Below, piece after piece: positions 14,618 through 25,100 of a stretch of 64,000 bases of DNA. The number at the start of each line of letters is the position of its first letter. Position 1 is the stretch's first letter. This DNA comes from Arcanobacterium urinimassiliense. Its GTDB lineage: Bacteria > Actinomycetota > Actinomycetes > Actinomycetales > Actinomycetaceae. The notes beneath the pieces are model-generated. The model worked only from the letters and a program-made list of their open reading frames with translations, was not told the origin of the DNA and did not search any database. The stretch is from assembly GCF_900119495.1 (NCBI RefSeq), contig NZ_LT632435.1, positions 1,237,847-1,301,846 of the forward strand. Direction: 5' to 3'. The position numbers and the translations under genes are program-made.

Positions 14618-16123
14618 CTAACGCCGGCTGCGTAGCGTCACTAGCGCCGCATACGGGAAAGCAGCTAGATAGAACGCCCACCAATGCAAGCGCAGGAAAC
14701 GCTTTATGCGACTTTCCGGAGTGAAGGGAAAACTTAAAAGTTGCGTATCCAGCCGCCGGAACAGTGCTTGATGAATTTGCTTGGCGACGCGCTTTTTTCT
14801 CGGCACTTGCACCCAGAGCATGAGTAACTCTCGGCAATTGTAGAGATTGAGCATATTCACTCCGCAAATTCCGTAAGTGATTTCGCTTTGCCCTGCCCAC
14901 CGGCAACAATCATTTTCCCAAGCTACTAAATCTGCTAGATACTTTCTTTCCGCTCCCGGTATTTGCGCTAAATACTCTTTGAGAATAGCTAGTGCAGCTC
15001 TTCCGGAATTGTAAATACGCGCCCGCAAAAAATGCGGTCTGATAAGTGGGAGCGGAATACTATTACCAGTGACGCTTTTCCCAATCTGATCTATATTATT
15101 TCCGTTGAGCAGAGCTCGCGCTCCGAAAGCTTGCTTATAGGTATAAGCCAAATGCAAGGCATATTCACTACAATCGCGGCCAATTAGTGCACGATATTTT
15201 TCCTGCTCTGCTGGCGGCATTTGTAAATCTGCTACTACCTGATGTTCTCTTCCGTAAGCAGCACAAAGACGCTGCGCTATTTGCAAATCAGGAGTTTGCT
15301 CCGAAAAGCCGGGATGCTTGAAAGTGTAGTAAGGAATATCTCCGCCCATTTTCTGCGCAAAAGCAAAATTCATCCTGCTGTCGTATCCGGCAGTGAGCGG
15401 GCAAGTAAGTTGATAATACTTAGCATATTCCCGATATATATTTGCTATTAGACGCTCGGAGATAGCCGCAATATCCTCTATATCAGCAACTGGCTTCACT
15501 GCCGGTAAGGATAAACGCCGCGCCCGATAGGTGCTTAAATCTAAAGCATGATTCGGAAGCAGTATCCGCACTTTTTTATAGCTCGAGCGGTCTGCCGGCA
15601 AAGGCTGACCAAGTGGAGCGTTTTTCGTAATCTCTATATCGAGCTCTTGCTCCGCAGCAATTTTTCCCTCATTAAGCTTACCGCCGGTAATTTTTCCGTA
15701 ATACGCCGCTAAATTTTCACTAACTGCTACAGCAGGCACAGCAGAACTATGCGTATAGTAAATTCCGAGAGCGCAAGTAGCATCTCCCCATATAAAACTA
15801 CCTGCGGGGCATTGCAAATAAATAAGGAATTTTCCTGCACATCTATTTGCTGCCGTCCAAGCTTGGCTCAATCCGCCTTGCTCGCTACTTTTCATTAAAA
15901 AATCTGGTATTTGCTCGCGCGTTAATTCTCCATGCGCATCTACACATAACCCCAACACGACCACACGGTGCGTTTTAGAGTCATTTTCTGCCCACTTTAC
16001 TTCCGTCGCCTCGGTGTAGTTAAGCACCAGATTTTCGGCTAAAGGTAGATGCTGAGCAAATTCTACTTCCGCCTTCTCGGTAACTGCATAGCTAAATACA
16101 GCATTTTTTAGAATATTATGCAT
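14618..16123 (-). CDS. Asparagine-synthetase-like ATP-dependent ligase without glutaminase cysteine
   Basis: A 501-residue protein with a degenerate N-terminal amidotransferase-like half (residues 1-190) and a C-terminal synthetase half carrying a PP-loop of the form PLTAGYDSRM near residue 240. True asparagine synthetases have a cysteine directly after the start Met; here the protein begins MHNILKN, so it cannot use glutamine this way. Such proteins occur in polysaccharide and peptide-modification loci, including lasso-peptide cyclases, and activate a carboxylate with ATP. No precursor peptide or protease gene is seen nearby. A TTG at 16141 could extend it; the ATG used has GAGAGA upstream. 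Confidence 0.6.
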   Translation of the reverse strand: MHNILKNAVFSYAVTEKAEVEFAQHLPLAENLVLNYTEATEVKWAENDSKTHRVVVLGLCVDAHGELTREQIPDFLMKSSEQGGLSQAWTAANRCAGKFLIYLQCPAGSFIWGDATCALGIYYTHSSAVPAVAVSENLAAYYGKITGGKLNEGKIAAEQELDIEITKNAPLGQPLPADRSSYKKVRILLPNHALDLSTYRARRLSLPAVKPVADIEDIAAISERLIANIYREYAKYYQLTCPLTAGYDSRMNFAFAQKMGGDIPYYTFKHPGFSEQTPDLQIAQRLCAAYGREHQVVADLQMPPAEQEKYRALIGRDCSEYALHLAYTYKQAFGARALLNGNNIDQIGKSVTGNSIPLPLIRPHFLRARIYNSGRAALAILKEYLAQIPGAERKYLADLVAWENDCCRWAGQSEITYGICGVNMLNLYNCRELLMLWVQVPRKKRVAKQIHQALFRRLDTQLLSFPFTPESRIKRFLRLHWWAFYLAAFPYAALVTLRSRR

Positions 16124-16160
16124 GAATATCTCTCGCGCCAATCTACTGCACTAAGCAGCG

Positions 16161-16661
16161 TCAATTTCGGTATCCTTTTCGGAACCGCGCTACAGCTCGC
16201 GCAGCTTCCCGCTCATCTTGCTTACGCCGCAAAGTTTCTCGTTTATCCCAATCCTGCTTCCCGTGTGCTAAGGCAATTTCTACCTTCACTATTCCCCGTA
16301 TAAAGTACAGCTCCAAAGGCACTGCGGTGGTACCTTTCGCTTTTACTTTCTGAGCTAGCTCACGTATTTCACTCTTATGTAGAAGTAATTTCCGCTTTTG
16401 GGTCGGATTGTGATTAGTCCAAGACCCCGAAGCATATACTGGAATATTGGCCCCCACCAGCCAAGCTTCTCCACGCCGATCAAAATCTATCCATGCTTCA
16501 TTAATAGATGCTCTTCCGGCGCGCAAAGATTTTACTTCCGTACCGGAAAGAGCTAAACCCGCTTCGAAAGTTTTATCAATGAAATAATCGTGCAAGGCTT
16601 TTTTATTGCGCGCAATCGCTTTTTTAGCTGCCGCGTTCGCCTTTGCTTGTGCAGAATTCAC
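16161..16661 (-). CDS. smpB: SsrA-binding protein SmpB
   Basis: A 166-residue protein that binds tmRNA and delivers it to stalled ribosomes. Typical stretches are present: KKALHDYFIDKTFEAGLALSGTEVKSLR, GRASINEAW, NIPVYASGSWTNHNPTQKRKLLLHKSEI and a basic C-terminal tail (KRETLRRKQDEREAARAV) that reads the empty mRNA channel. The start is GTG. It follows the M23 peptidase gene by 25 bases in the conserved prfB-ftsE-ftsX-peptidase-smpB order, and its RNA partner ssrA lies 5 kb further on. Confidence 0.95.
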   Translation of the reverse strand: MNSAQAKANAAAKKAIARNKKALHDYFIDKTFEAGLALSGTEVKSLRAGRASINEAWIDFDRRGEAWLVGANIPVYASGSWTNHNPTQKRKLLLHKSEIRELAQKVKAKGTTAVPLELYFIRGIVKVEIALAHGKQDWDKRETLRRKQDEREAARAVARFRKGYRN

Positions 16662-16686
16662 AGCTACCTACTCGTATGAATTATTA

Positions 16687-17970
16687 CTACTGGAAAGAGG
16701 GTAAGCTCATCGGATTAATAGGAGTCCCATTCTGCCATACCTCATAATGTACGTGGCATCCGGTGACGCGCCCGGTAGCACCCGTCCGCCCGATCACAGT
16801 ACCCTGCGCCACGCGTTGCCCAGGAGATACGCTAATTGCCGATAGATGCAGATGTACCGTCACCCAAGAAGAACCGTTCACTGTACCATGATTAATCATT
16901 ACTTGGGCTCCACCGCTCCCGCCTAGATGCGCCGGAACCGTTTCTACTACGGTACCAGCCGCTCCAGCTGTTTGAAGCTGGCCGCATGGAGAACCTAAAT
17001 CAACTCCATAGTGGAAAGTGCGATAGCCAGTAACTGGATGAACTCTCCCTCCAAAAGGAGAAGTCATATAGAAAGGTTTAGGAATAGGTGGCATTAACCA
17101 ATAGGCTCCCCCGCCCGCAGCCGGCTGCCAATTATTACCACCTGCCCGATTGGCGGCATCAATCTGCGCAATTTGCGCAGCTAAATTATTCCGCTCCGTC
17201 TTTACTTGCGCTAAAGAGGCCTCATAATCGCCTTTACGTGCCTGCAATTGCGCATTCTGCGCATTAATTTGCTTCTCTAAATCAGCCAGCTTGGTACGCT
17301 CGGCCTGCGCAGCCTGCTGTGCAGATTCTTTTTCCGCTAAGACCGCATCCGCTTCCGCTTTCAAATCAGCGATTGTTTTTTCTACCGCTTTCTGGCGAGC
17401 TGCGCCATTGCGGGCAGCCGCTCCAGTCTGTTGCCCAGAAGTGAAGGCTGCGGACTGCGTACGCGCAATCGTTTCATTAGCTAAGAAAGCAGCAAGAAAA
17501 TCTTCTGCCGAAGAAGATCCCACAATTAAATCCAGAGTAGAGGGGCCAGTATCGCCGCGGTAAGCAGCACGCGCTAAAGCTCCTAAAGATTCCCGTGATT
17601 CCCCGGCTAAATCATCCGCCTGCTGCTGCTGAGCAGTGATATCAGCGAGCTCTTTCTGTGCCGCCTCCAGCAGAGCTGCTTTTTCTTCCACCTTCCGCTC
17701 CGCTGCAGAAACTGCTCTCTCTGCCTGCGCCAACTTTGCTTCAGCTGCCGGTACTTGGCTCCGCGTGTTTTCCAATTCGACTATTATTTTTTGCAGCTCC
17801 GTATCCACTCCCTCGAGCTGTGCCTGTAAAGAGGAAATCTGCCGATCTTTACTCTCCTGCTGGCTGACTAAATCATCGCGATCAGCAGCAAAGCCACCCA
17901 GCGGGGTCAGCATCACAATTCCGGCTACTGCTGTAAGTAGACCAACTATTGCACAAGATACTTTCCGCAT
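16687..17970 (-). CDS. Secreted coiled-coil M23 peptidase, likely FtsEX-linked cell-wall hydrolase
   Basis: A 427-residue exported protein: signal peptide (VSCAIVGLLTAVAGIVMLTPLGGFAA), a long coiled coil (about residues 30-270, rich in Ala, Gln, Glu), and a C-terminal M23 domain. The zinc ligands HxxxD (HYGVD, about residue 318) and HxH (HVH, about residue 402) are intact, so it should be active against peptidoglycan peptides. The plan matches PcsB/EnvC-type partners that FtsEX switches on during division, and the gene lies 15 bases after ftsX. A strong GGGAGG ribosome site precedes the ATG. Confidence 0.88.
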   Translation of the reverse strand: MRKVSCAIVGLLTAVAGIVMLTPLGGFAADRDDLVSQQESKDRQISSLQAQLEGVDTELQKIIVELENTRSQVPAAEAKLAQAERAVSAAERKVEEKAALLEAAQKELADITAQQQQADDLAGESRESLGALARAAYRGDTGPSTLDLIVGSSSAEDFLAAFLANETIARTQSAAFTSGQQTGAAARNGAARQKAVEKTIADLKAEADAVLAEKESAQQAAQAERTKLADLEKQINAQNAQLQARKGDYEASLAQVKTERNNLAAQIAQIDAANRAGGNNWQPAAGGGAYWLMPPIPKPFYMTSPFGGRVHPVTGYRTFHYGVDLGSPCGQLQTAGAAGTVVETVPAHLGGSGGAQVMINHGTVNGSSWVTVHLHLSAISVSPGQRVAQGTVIGRTGATGRVTGCHVHYEVWQNGTPINPMSLPSFQ

Positions 17971-17985
17971 AATCTTCCTCCCTTT

Positions 17986-18894
17986 CTATACCTGTGTATA
18001 GCGGCGCAAAGCCACAAAAGAAGTCACTGAAGCAATAAGCACTGCCGAAATAAGTAAAACCGGAGCTACAAGCAGCACATCATGCATATTCACAATCTTT
18101 ACCCAGGTGGCGCCGAACCAATCTTGGATAAAGAACTCCACTACCGCCCCGAGACTGAGCGCAGCCAAAAGAGCTCCCGTAAAGGCGGCAATCACGCCTT
18201 CCAGCACGAAAGGCAATTGAATCATCGTATTGGAAGCTCCTACATAGCGCATAATCTCAGTTTCGTGCCGGCGGAACATAGCCGAAAGCCGAATTGTAGA
18301 AGGAATGAGGAGCAAAGCCGTCAAAATCATAATCAAAGCTAAACCGCCAGATACCAGCGTAAAACGATTCAAAATATTGAAAAGCGGCTCCAGCTGTTTC
18401 CGCTGGTCTACTACTACTTCTACTCCGTCTCGCCCTTCGAGCGCATCAGCTACGATTTGGTATTCTGCAGGGTTTACGAGTTTCACCCGGAAAGAAGCCT
18501 GCATCTGATCTTCCGTCATAGCTTCTGCCCAGGAAGAATCCGCCATAATTTTCTTAAAAGAAGCTAAAGCGTCTGCTTTCGATTCAAAATATACTTTTTC
18601 GATATAGGGTTTCAGCTCACCAGTACCTAGATACTCTTCAATCGCTTTTATTTGCTCATCTGTGGCTTCTCCCGCTGCACACTGCGGTTTAGCCGAATCA
18701 GTGGGGCACATAAAAGCCGATACTTCTACCTTGTCGTACCAGTCGTCTTTTAAGTCGTTAATTTGAATTTGAAAGAGAACGGCTGCCCCCACAAAAAGCA
18801 TCGACACGAAGGTCACGAGAAGAACCGAAAACGCCATCGCGATATTGCCGCGCAGGCCTTTGAAAGTTTGCGAAATAGCGAAACGTAATCTCAT
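17986..18894 (-). CDS. ftsX: Cell division protein FtsX (permease-like)
   Basis: A 302-residue membrane protein with one N-terminal helix ([24 protein letters not shown]), an outside domain of about 120 residues and three C-terminal helices. The outside domain carries a [10 protein letters not shown] pair of cysteines that could form a disulfide. It transmits ATP hydrolysis by FtsE to an outside hydrolase, here most likely the next gene. Its ATG overlaps the ftsE stop by four bases, showing translational coupling. Confidence 0.93.
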   Translation of the reverse strand: MRLRFAISQTFKGLRGNIAMAFSVLLVTFVSMLFVGAAVLFQIQINDLKDDWYDKVEVSAFMCPTDSAKPQCAAGEATDEQIKAIEEYLGTGELKPYIEKVYFESKADALASFKKIMADSSWAEAMTEDQMQASFRVKLVNPAEYQIVADALEGRDGVEVVVDQRKQLEPLFNILNRFTLVSGGLALIMILTALLLIPSTIRLSAMFRRHETEIMRYVGASNTMIQLPFVLEGVIAAFTGALLAALSLGAVVEFFIQDWFGATWVKIVNMHDVLLVAPVLLISAVLIASVTSFVALRRYTQV

Positions 18895-19583
18895 CGGTGC
18901 CCACCTCCGTACACTCCGCCTTCTTGGTCGCGCACAACTCGCCCATCTACTAGTTCCACTACTCGTTTGCGGAGCTGATCTACGATAGCGCGGTCGTGAG
19001 TGGCCATCACCACGGTAGTACCTTGGCGGTTGATCCGATCCAGAAGTCGCATGATATCAGAGGCAGTTTCAAAATCGAGATTACCAGTAGGCTCGTCTGC
19101 TAATAGTAACTCGGGGCGATTTACCATCGCTCGCGCAATTGCCACCCGCTGCATTTCTCCACCGGAGAGCTCGTGCATACGCCGTCTTTCTTTTCCAGCT
19201 AAGCCCACCATTTCCAGCACCAAGGGCACTTGCTTGCGAATCGCATGCCGCCTTTTCCCTATTACCTGCATGGCAAGAGCTACATTTTCGTAGACGTTTT
19301 TATCCGGAAGTAGGCGAAAATCCTGAAATACATACCCAATTTGCCGGCGCAAATAAGGCACGCGCCGCTGGGAAACGGTAGCTAAATCTCGCCCTAATAC
19401 ATATACTTTTCCGGCAGTCGGGCGCAGCTCAGCAGAAATAAGCGAAAGCATTGTAGATTTTCCGGAACCGGAAGCTCCAACTAAAAATACGAAATCGCCG
19501 CGCTCTATATTCAGATTTACTCTATCTAGAGCCGGCTGTGCGCCTTTAATATAGAGCTTGGTAGTGTTTTCAAAAGTTATCAT
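18891..19583 (-). CDS. ftsE: Cell division ATP-binding protein FtsE
   Basis: A 230-residue ABC ATPase with Walker [10 protein letters not shown] (about residues 36-44), Q-loop [18 protein letters not shown], signature LSGGEMQR, Walker [13 protein letters not shown] and switch histidine MATHD. The YVFQDFRLL run is characteristic of FtsE. It acts at the septum with FtsX. The gene lies 133 bases downstream of prfB, a gap that may hold its own promoter. Confidence 0.95.
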   Translation of the reverse strand: MITFENTTKLYIKGAQPALDRVNLNIERGDFVFLVGASGSGKSTMLSLISAELRPTAGKVYVLGRDLATVSQRRVPYLRRQIGYVFQDFRLLPDKNVYENVALAMQVIGKRRHAIRKQVPLVLEMVGLAGKERRRMHELSGGEMQRVAIARAMVNRPELLLADEPTGNLDFETASDIMRLLDRINRQGTTVVMATHDRAIVDQLRKRVVELVDGRVVRDQEGGVYGGGHR

Positions 19584-19716
19584 CTGCCAGCTTTACCCTC
19601 TATAGTTTTGCCTAACCTCTAGCTAGACTAATTTGCTGCGCCACCGAAGTAAGCTAGGCACGCCGATATCTGCTTAAAATCACCCTTATCCGGCAGTTTC
19701 AGAGCCGAATTAACTT

Positions 19717-20865
19717 TTAAGAATTTGCAGCAGAATTAGCTTCCGCGCGCGCCTCTGCTTGCCGCCACCGAATACCGGCGTCGATAAAAGCGTCTATATC
19801 GCCGTCGAAAACTGCATCCGTATTCCCTACCTCGCAGTTGGTGCGTAGATCTTTTACCATTTGGTACGGATGTAACACATAGGAGCGCATCTGATCACCC
19901 CAGGAGGCTTTCACATCTCCTGCGAGTTCTTTCTTTTTTGCTTGTTCCTCTTCGTGGCGTAGCTGTAACAACCGCGATTGCAGTACCCGCAGAGCGGCCG
20001 CTCGATTTTGAATCTGCGATTTTTCATCTTGCATAGATACCACGATTCCGGTGGGTAAATGGGTCATCCGCACTGCCGAATCAGTAGTATTTACGCTCTG
20101 CCCACCCGGGCCGGAAGAGCGAAAAACGTCGATTTTCAAATCACTTTCTGGAATCTCGATGTGGTCAGTAGATTCAATAAGCGGAATTACTTCTACCGCC
20201 GCAAAAGAAGTCTGCCGGCGTGATTGATTATCGAAAGGAGATATACGCACCAGGCGGTGGGTGCCCGCCTCTACCGAAAGCCGGCCGTAAGCATAAGGAG
20301 CTGATACTTCAAAAGTGGTGGATTTAATTCCCGCTTCTTCCGCATAAGAAGTATCTAAAACTTTCGTGGGGTAATTATGCCGCTCTGCCCAGCGCAAATA
20401 CATGCGTTGCAGCATTTGTGCAAAATCAGCCGCATCTATACCGCCCACGCCGGAGCGAATAGTCACTACCGCATTGCGCTCGTCATATTCTCCCGAAAGT
20501 AAAGTCTGAATTTCCAAGCTAGCTAAATCTTCGCTAATTAGCGGTAGTTGTTTATCTGCATCGCGATATAGCTCAGCGGCAGTTTCTGGATCACTCCCCA
20601 GCTCTTCTTCTGCCATTTCCACTAGAGTTTCTAGGTCGTCGAGACGCCGTTCCATTTCTTTTAGTTCATCTACACGCCCCTGCATATGGGAAATAGTGGC
20701 GGTAGCTTTCTGCGCTTTTTCGGTATCTTCCCAGAAATCAGGAGCTGCCGAAGCCGCAGTGAGCCGCGAAATCTCTGCTTGTAGATGCGGTATATCCGTG
20801 ACGGCTGCTATTTGCGCAAAAGAATGACGCAGCTGGCGAATTTCATTTTTATAATCGGTGACCAC
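19717..20865 (-). CDS. prfB: Peptide chain release factor 2
   Basis: A 382-residue class I release factor that reads UGA and UAA. The stop-recognition tripeptide SPF ([10 protein letters not shown], about residue 208) and the catalytic GGQ (SGPGGQSVN, about residue 255) are both present. The frame is continuous, so the +1 programmed frameshift used by many bacteria to control prfB is absent, as is usual in actinobacteria. It starts with GTG and reads away from the phosphotransferase-like gene; the seven-base overlap shown by the longest frames disappears with the start chosen for that gene. Confidence 0.95.
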   Translation of the reverse strand: MVTDYKNEIRQLRHSFAQIAAVTDIPHLQAEISRLTAASAAPDFWEDTEKAQKATATISHMQGRVDELKEMERRLDDLETLVEMAEEELGSDPETAAELYRDADKQLPLISEDLASLEIQTLLSGEYDERNAVVTIRSGVGGIDAADFAQMLQRMYLRWAERHNYPTKVLDTSYAEEAGIKSTTFEVSAPYAYGRLSVEAGTHRLVRISPFDNQSRRQTSFAAVEVIPLIESTDHIEIPESDLKIDVFRSSGPGGQSVNTTDSAVRMTHLPTGIVVSMQDEKSQIQNRAAALRVLQSRLLQLRHEEEQAKKKELAGDVKASWGDQMRSYVLHPYQMVKDLRTNCEVGNTDAVFDGDIDAFIDAGIRWRQAEARAEANSAANS

Positions 20866-20959
20866 GTTTCCAAAGTCTACGGTATTATCGGTATTTATTT
20901 ATATTCGGAAAGCAATCGGTGTGTATTTTCCTTTTTTCGAAAAAGATAGCTACCGTAGA

Positions 20960-22090
20960 AATGTGAATATTACTCCTTTACATCTGGCTGCTTTGGCGGT
21001 GGCTGCGCGAGACGAAATTGAAGTAGTGGGCACCCGCCCGCCCATTTCGCGCACTGACGATTTCCTCTACACCGGCGTACTGGATAGTAAAGGAAGAAAA
21101 TGGACTGTGAAATATCCGCGGCATAGCCAAGCTGGGACTATTCTCGAAGCGGAAGCTGGGATTGCGCCCGCTTTACTGGCCGAACTGCAAAGCGGAAAAC
21201 TTCCTTTTGACGTACTACGCCCGGCGGGCTTCACGGCTGTAAAGCATGGGCGAGCAATGGTGTACCGCTCCCCGGTAGGAAGAGCAAAAGATTTTTCCGA
21301 TTTTACGCTCGACGATGCTCAAGAACTAGGCAGAGCCTTGGCAGCGATTCACAATCTAAATCCAGAAGTGATAAATAAAGCCGGCATGCCCTCCTATACT
21401 GCCGACGCTTGGCGAAAGCGCCTCCTTGCCGCTTTACACGATGCCTCTACCAGTGCCACTATCCCAGGATTGCTTTTACGCCGCTGGGAACGGGCTTTAG
21501 AAGATACTGCGCTGTGGAATTTTTCTCCGTGTGTGAGTCACGGAGATGTAGCAGAAGAAAATATTCTTTGGTCAGAAGGGCAAATTTCTTGTTTCTTAGG
21601 GTTCGGAGAAGCAAATTTGAGTGACGGAGCCCGGGACTTTGCCAATTTATCGGCAGCTTTACCTGAGGATGTATTCGATGCAGCCTTTGCTTCGTATCAG
21701 AATGCTCGCGAAGAGGAAGTAGATGAAAATTTCCTCACCCGCGGCCTCTTGATGAGTGAATTAGCTATTCCCCGCTGGTTGATGCACGGGGTGCGCTCGC
21801 ATGATGAAAAAATCATTACCGAGGCGCAGAAGATGCTCGATGATTTATTAGAGGCGGTGGCGGCTGACCCTGAACTAAATTCAGAGCCGAGCTGGGAAGT
21901 AGCTCCCCTTAACGCAGAAATAGAAACGGTAATTTCCACCTCTACTGCAGTGACTGCATTAAGTGCCGCCAGCGCTCCGAGCGCTATTAGTGCTCCGAAT
22001 ACTAGCAGCGCCGATACCCCCGATAGCGCGGCAAGTGATGACAGCGCCGAGAGTATCAATACTCCTCATAGCGCCGAGAGTGCCGAATAA
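20960..22090 (+). CDS. APH/macrolide-phosphotransferase-like protein with altered active site
   Basis: A 376-residue protein of the aminoglycoside/macrolide phosphotransferase fold. The ATP-binding lysine region (WTVKYPRHSQ) and the catalytic loop HGDVAEENIL (about residue 194) are present. The metal-binding strand that normally reads IDW or DFG is CFLGFGEANLSDG, so the Asp is replaced by Gly and activity is doubtful. From about residue 318 the tail is almost pure Ala, Ser, Thr, Asp and Glu. I chose the GTG at 20960 because conserved-looking sequence starts there (NITPLHLAALAVAARDE) and a TACCGT six bases upstream would make a leaderless transcript. It is divergent from prfB. The substrate is unknown. 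Confidence 0.65.
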   Translation, partial: NVNITPLHLAALAVAARDEIEVVGTRPPISRTDDFLYTGVLDSKGRKWTVKYPRHSQAGTILEAEAGIAPALLAELQSGKLPFDVLRPAGFTAVKHGRAMVYRSPVGRAKDFSDFTLDDAQELGRALAAIHNLNPEVINKAGMPSYTADAWRKRLLAALHDASTSATIPGLLLRRWERALEDTALWNFSPCVSHGDVAEENILWSEGQISCFLGFGEANLSDGARDFANLSAALPEDVFDAAFASYQNAREEEVDENFLTRGLLMSELAIPRWLMHGVRSHDEKIITEAQKMLDDLLEAVAADPELNSEPSWEVAPLNAEIETVISTSTAVTALSAASAPSAISAPNTSSADTPDSAASDDSAESINTPHSAESAE

Positions 22091-22197
22091 ATAGAGTGGC
22101 CGTACCGAAAAGCAATCTGCCACTGTAATCTGCCCGCTGTGATCTGCTCAGATAAGCGTTAAGACAAGGCAAATTATACTTGTGAGCTCTAGCGAAA

Positions 22198-25100
22198 TTA
22201 TTGGAAAAGGGTAGCTTGGGCAGCGCGCAAATTCTTATCCATATTTGCAATTATTTCTTCTCTACTCATAACTCTTCCCCGCAGAAGCCGCCGCTGCGGA
22301 TCGTTTTCCCCTAGATAGTAGAAACAAACTTCTATATCTTCTAAATCTATATCTCGCGCGTGTGCCCATGCTAAACGATAAATAGCCAGCTGGTATTCAC
22401 GACTGGGTAAATCTGCTGCACCGGGGCGCTTCCCCGTCTTCCAATCCACGATAGTAAAAGGCCGATGTCCCGGTATTTCCGAAGTATCAAATACAGCATC
22501 TATTACACACCGTACAGGCGTATCGTTTAAGGTAATTTCTACTGGTTGCTCAATAGCTACCGGCTGGCAGGTGGCAAAAGGAGAATCTAAAAAGCGCTGA
22601 TACAGCTTTTTCTCATCTGCCGCCGTAATTTCACTAGCCGCATCTAGCGGCATTTCACCCGGCTCAGCTACGGCATCAATATCAAGCACTGCCGGGGTAG
22701 AAAAATACTCAGCGATAGCGGCATGCACAGCTGTACCACGCCGCGCTGCCCGAAGTGGACGCGTAGGGCACGGCCGGAGCTGCTGTAAAAGAAATTCTTG
22801 CGCATTGCCGCTGATAGCTACTAAAGAAGAAGCTGTGAGATAAGGCCCTAGTTCTAATTCTTCGGTATCCTGCTCCGCTGCTTCTTTTTCTGCCACGAGT
22901 AGCTCCGCCTCTGCTCGGAGTTGCGCCAGCAGCTCCTGCGCAGCAGCATCCGTCATTTCAGTCTCTGATTCAGCAGCCGTCTCTAAACTTCGTTGTACAT
23001 CTGCTGGCCAATAGCGGAGATCATCTCCTGATTTCAATAACTTCTCAACCGGCCATTCGGGAAATACAGATTTAGGCGTACTAGCAGTAGAATCTCCTGC
23101 TACAGATGCGTCTACGGCAACCGACTGGGATTCCCACCACTGGGGAAATCTTTTTTTACACCAACTGAGATAACTTTCCATATCGAAGAGATGCTCTTCA
23201 GTGCGGAATACACCCTCGTTCTCCGTATCGCATTCTATAAGATTATTTTCTGCTGTTATTTCATCTTCTGCATCAAAAAGCTCTACCAAAAACGGCGAGT
23301 AAATTTCTTTCGAATCTGTAAGCAGCGGATTACCATTCCACTCAGTAGCTTCTTTTATATGTTTTAAACAAGATTCAGCTATCTGCAAAGCTTTTTCATT
23401 ATCTTTGTAAATATAAGTAGCGAGAATTAACAGTTTTTTGGGGCGAGTAAAAGCCACATAGGCAAGCCGCCGCTCTTCATCTGCCGCATACTTAGGCACC
23501 AACCGATTTTTATAATGAAAATACATCCAGCACAGCACTCCTGCGCGATAATACTCTGGATCAATTTCATTTTCGAAAGCTATCTGCGGAATTTCTGCTC
23601 CAGCTACTTGGAAATTAGGAATATATTTTTTATCTAGACGCAGCGATACGGGAAGAGATTGAGAATCTGTATTCCAGATAGTACCGCTCGCTTTTCCAAA
23701 TTCTCTTTGCATCATCTCTGGAATAGCTACGATATCCCATTCCAAGCCTTTTGCAGAATGCATAGTAAGTACCTGCACCACTCCCTGGCTCGGAGTTATA
23801 TCTGTATATAGTTCAGTAGGCGCAGCATCTACACCATAGGTAATATTATCGCCACTTTCTTTTTCTGCAGCTAGTTCTAGCCAATCCAGAAAATCTCGCA
23901 AAGCAGTGCGCTCCTGCGCAGCGGCATACTCTTCTCCCATATTTATAAATATCTGCAGGGCCGTGCGCATTTGTGCACTTCCCTGCCCGCGGCTAGCTGC
24001 ATAGATAGGTAAATCTAAGAGATCTTCTGCCAGCCGGATCAATTCCGGCAGCGGCAATTGTAAATTTTGCCGAATTTTCCGCACTAGCTTTGCTATATGG
24101 CAAAAACGCTCCTGCCCAACTGCAGATATATTTTCCCAACCAATTAACAAATGCGGCTTAAGCACATAATCTAAATATTCGACCCGGGTATTAGCATTTT
24201 CTTTTCGAGGCCCATCTTCCTTACTGCCGCTATTATCTGCTATTTCAAGATGGGAAAAAGCATAGAGATCTTTTGCACCTAGATGAAAGAAATTTTCTAA
24301 ATAAAGCAGGTCATCATTGCGAGTGGTATCGATGGCAATACGCAGTAGTGACCGCACTACTTTTATCTCTGGGAAAGTAATTATTGCCTCTCCAGAGAGC
24401 ACTTCTACTTCTAGGTTTTCCGCCCTAAGGGCTTCCACCACATCTGGTATATATCTATTTTTTCGTAGCAATACTGCGGCAGTGAGAGACTTTCCGGAGA
24501 ATTTTCCTTCTTCACTTACCCCAGCAGCTTGAAAATATTTTGCAATATTCTGTGCAATAGCTCGATAAGAATCTTGCCGAAGTATTCTGTGTGTATAAAG
24601 CACTTTCCCAGTGGCAGCTCCCGGAGCTGCATTGAGTTGCGGCAATTTTTTATGAAGCTTCTCCATCGCAGGAGTAGTTATCCTGGCCGGCTTACTTAAC
24701 CAAGGGCGCTCTTGTAAATTAAAATTTTTTACTTTTTCATATATTTTCGTAATATCCGGCTCTTTAGAAAAACCTTTGGTAATGCGATTAGCAGCCGCGA
24801 GGATATTTTTTCCATTCCGGAAAGCAGTGGATAAAGAAAGAACATTTTCTTCTGCTACCGAAAAAGCTTCAATAAAATCACTAAGTGCATTGGCACTTGC
24901 ACCTCGCCAGCCATATATTGCCTGGTTTGGGTCCCCCACCGCACAGAGAGAATAGCTTCCGCGAAAAGCTGCCGCTAAAAATTGGGCTTCATTAATAGAA
25001 GTATCTTGATACTCATCAAGAATTATTAATTTGTATTTTTTCCGTAGTTCTTCCCCAATCTCCGGTACTTCCCGCAATACTCGCCCAGCTATAGCTACTT

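Noticed and set aside
19717-20865. Programmed +1 frameshift in prfB
   Set aside because: The reading frame is continuous from the start codon through SPF and GGQ, with no early in-frame UGA.
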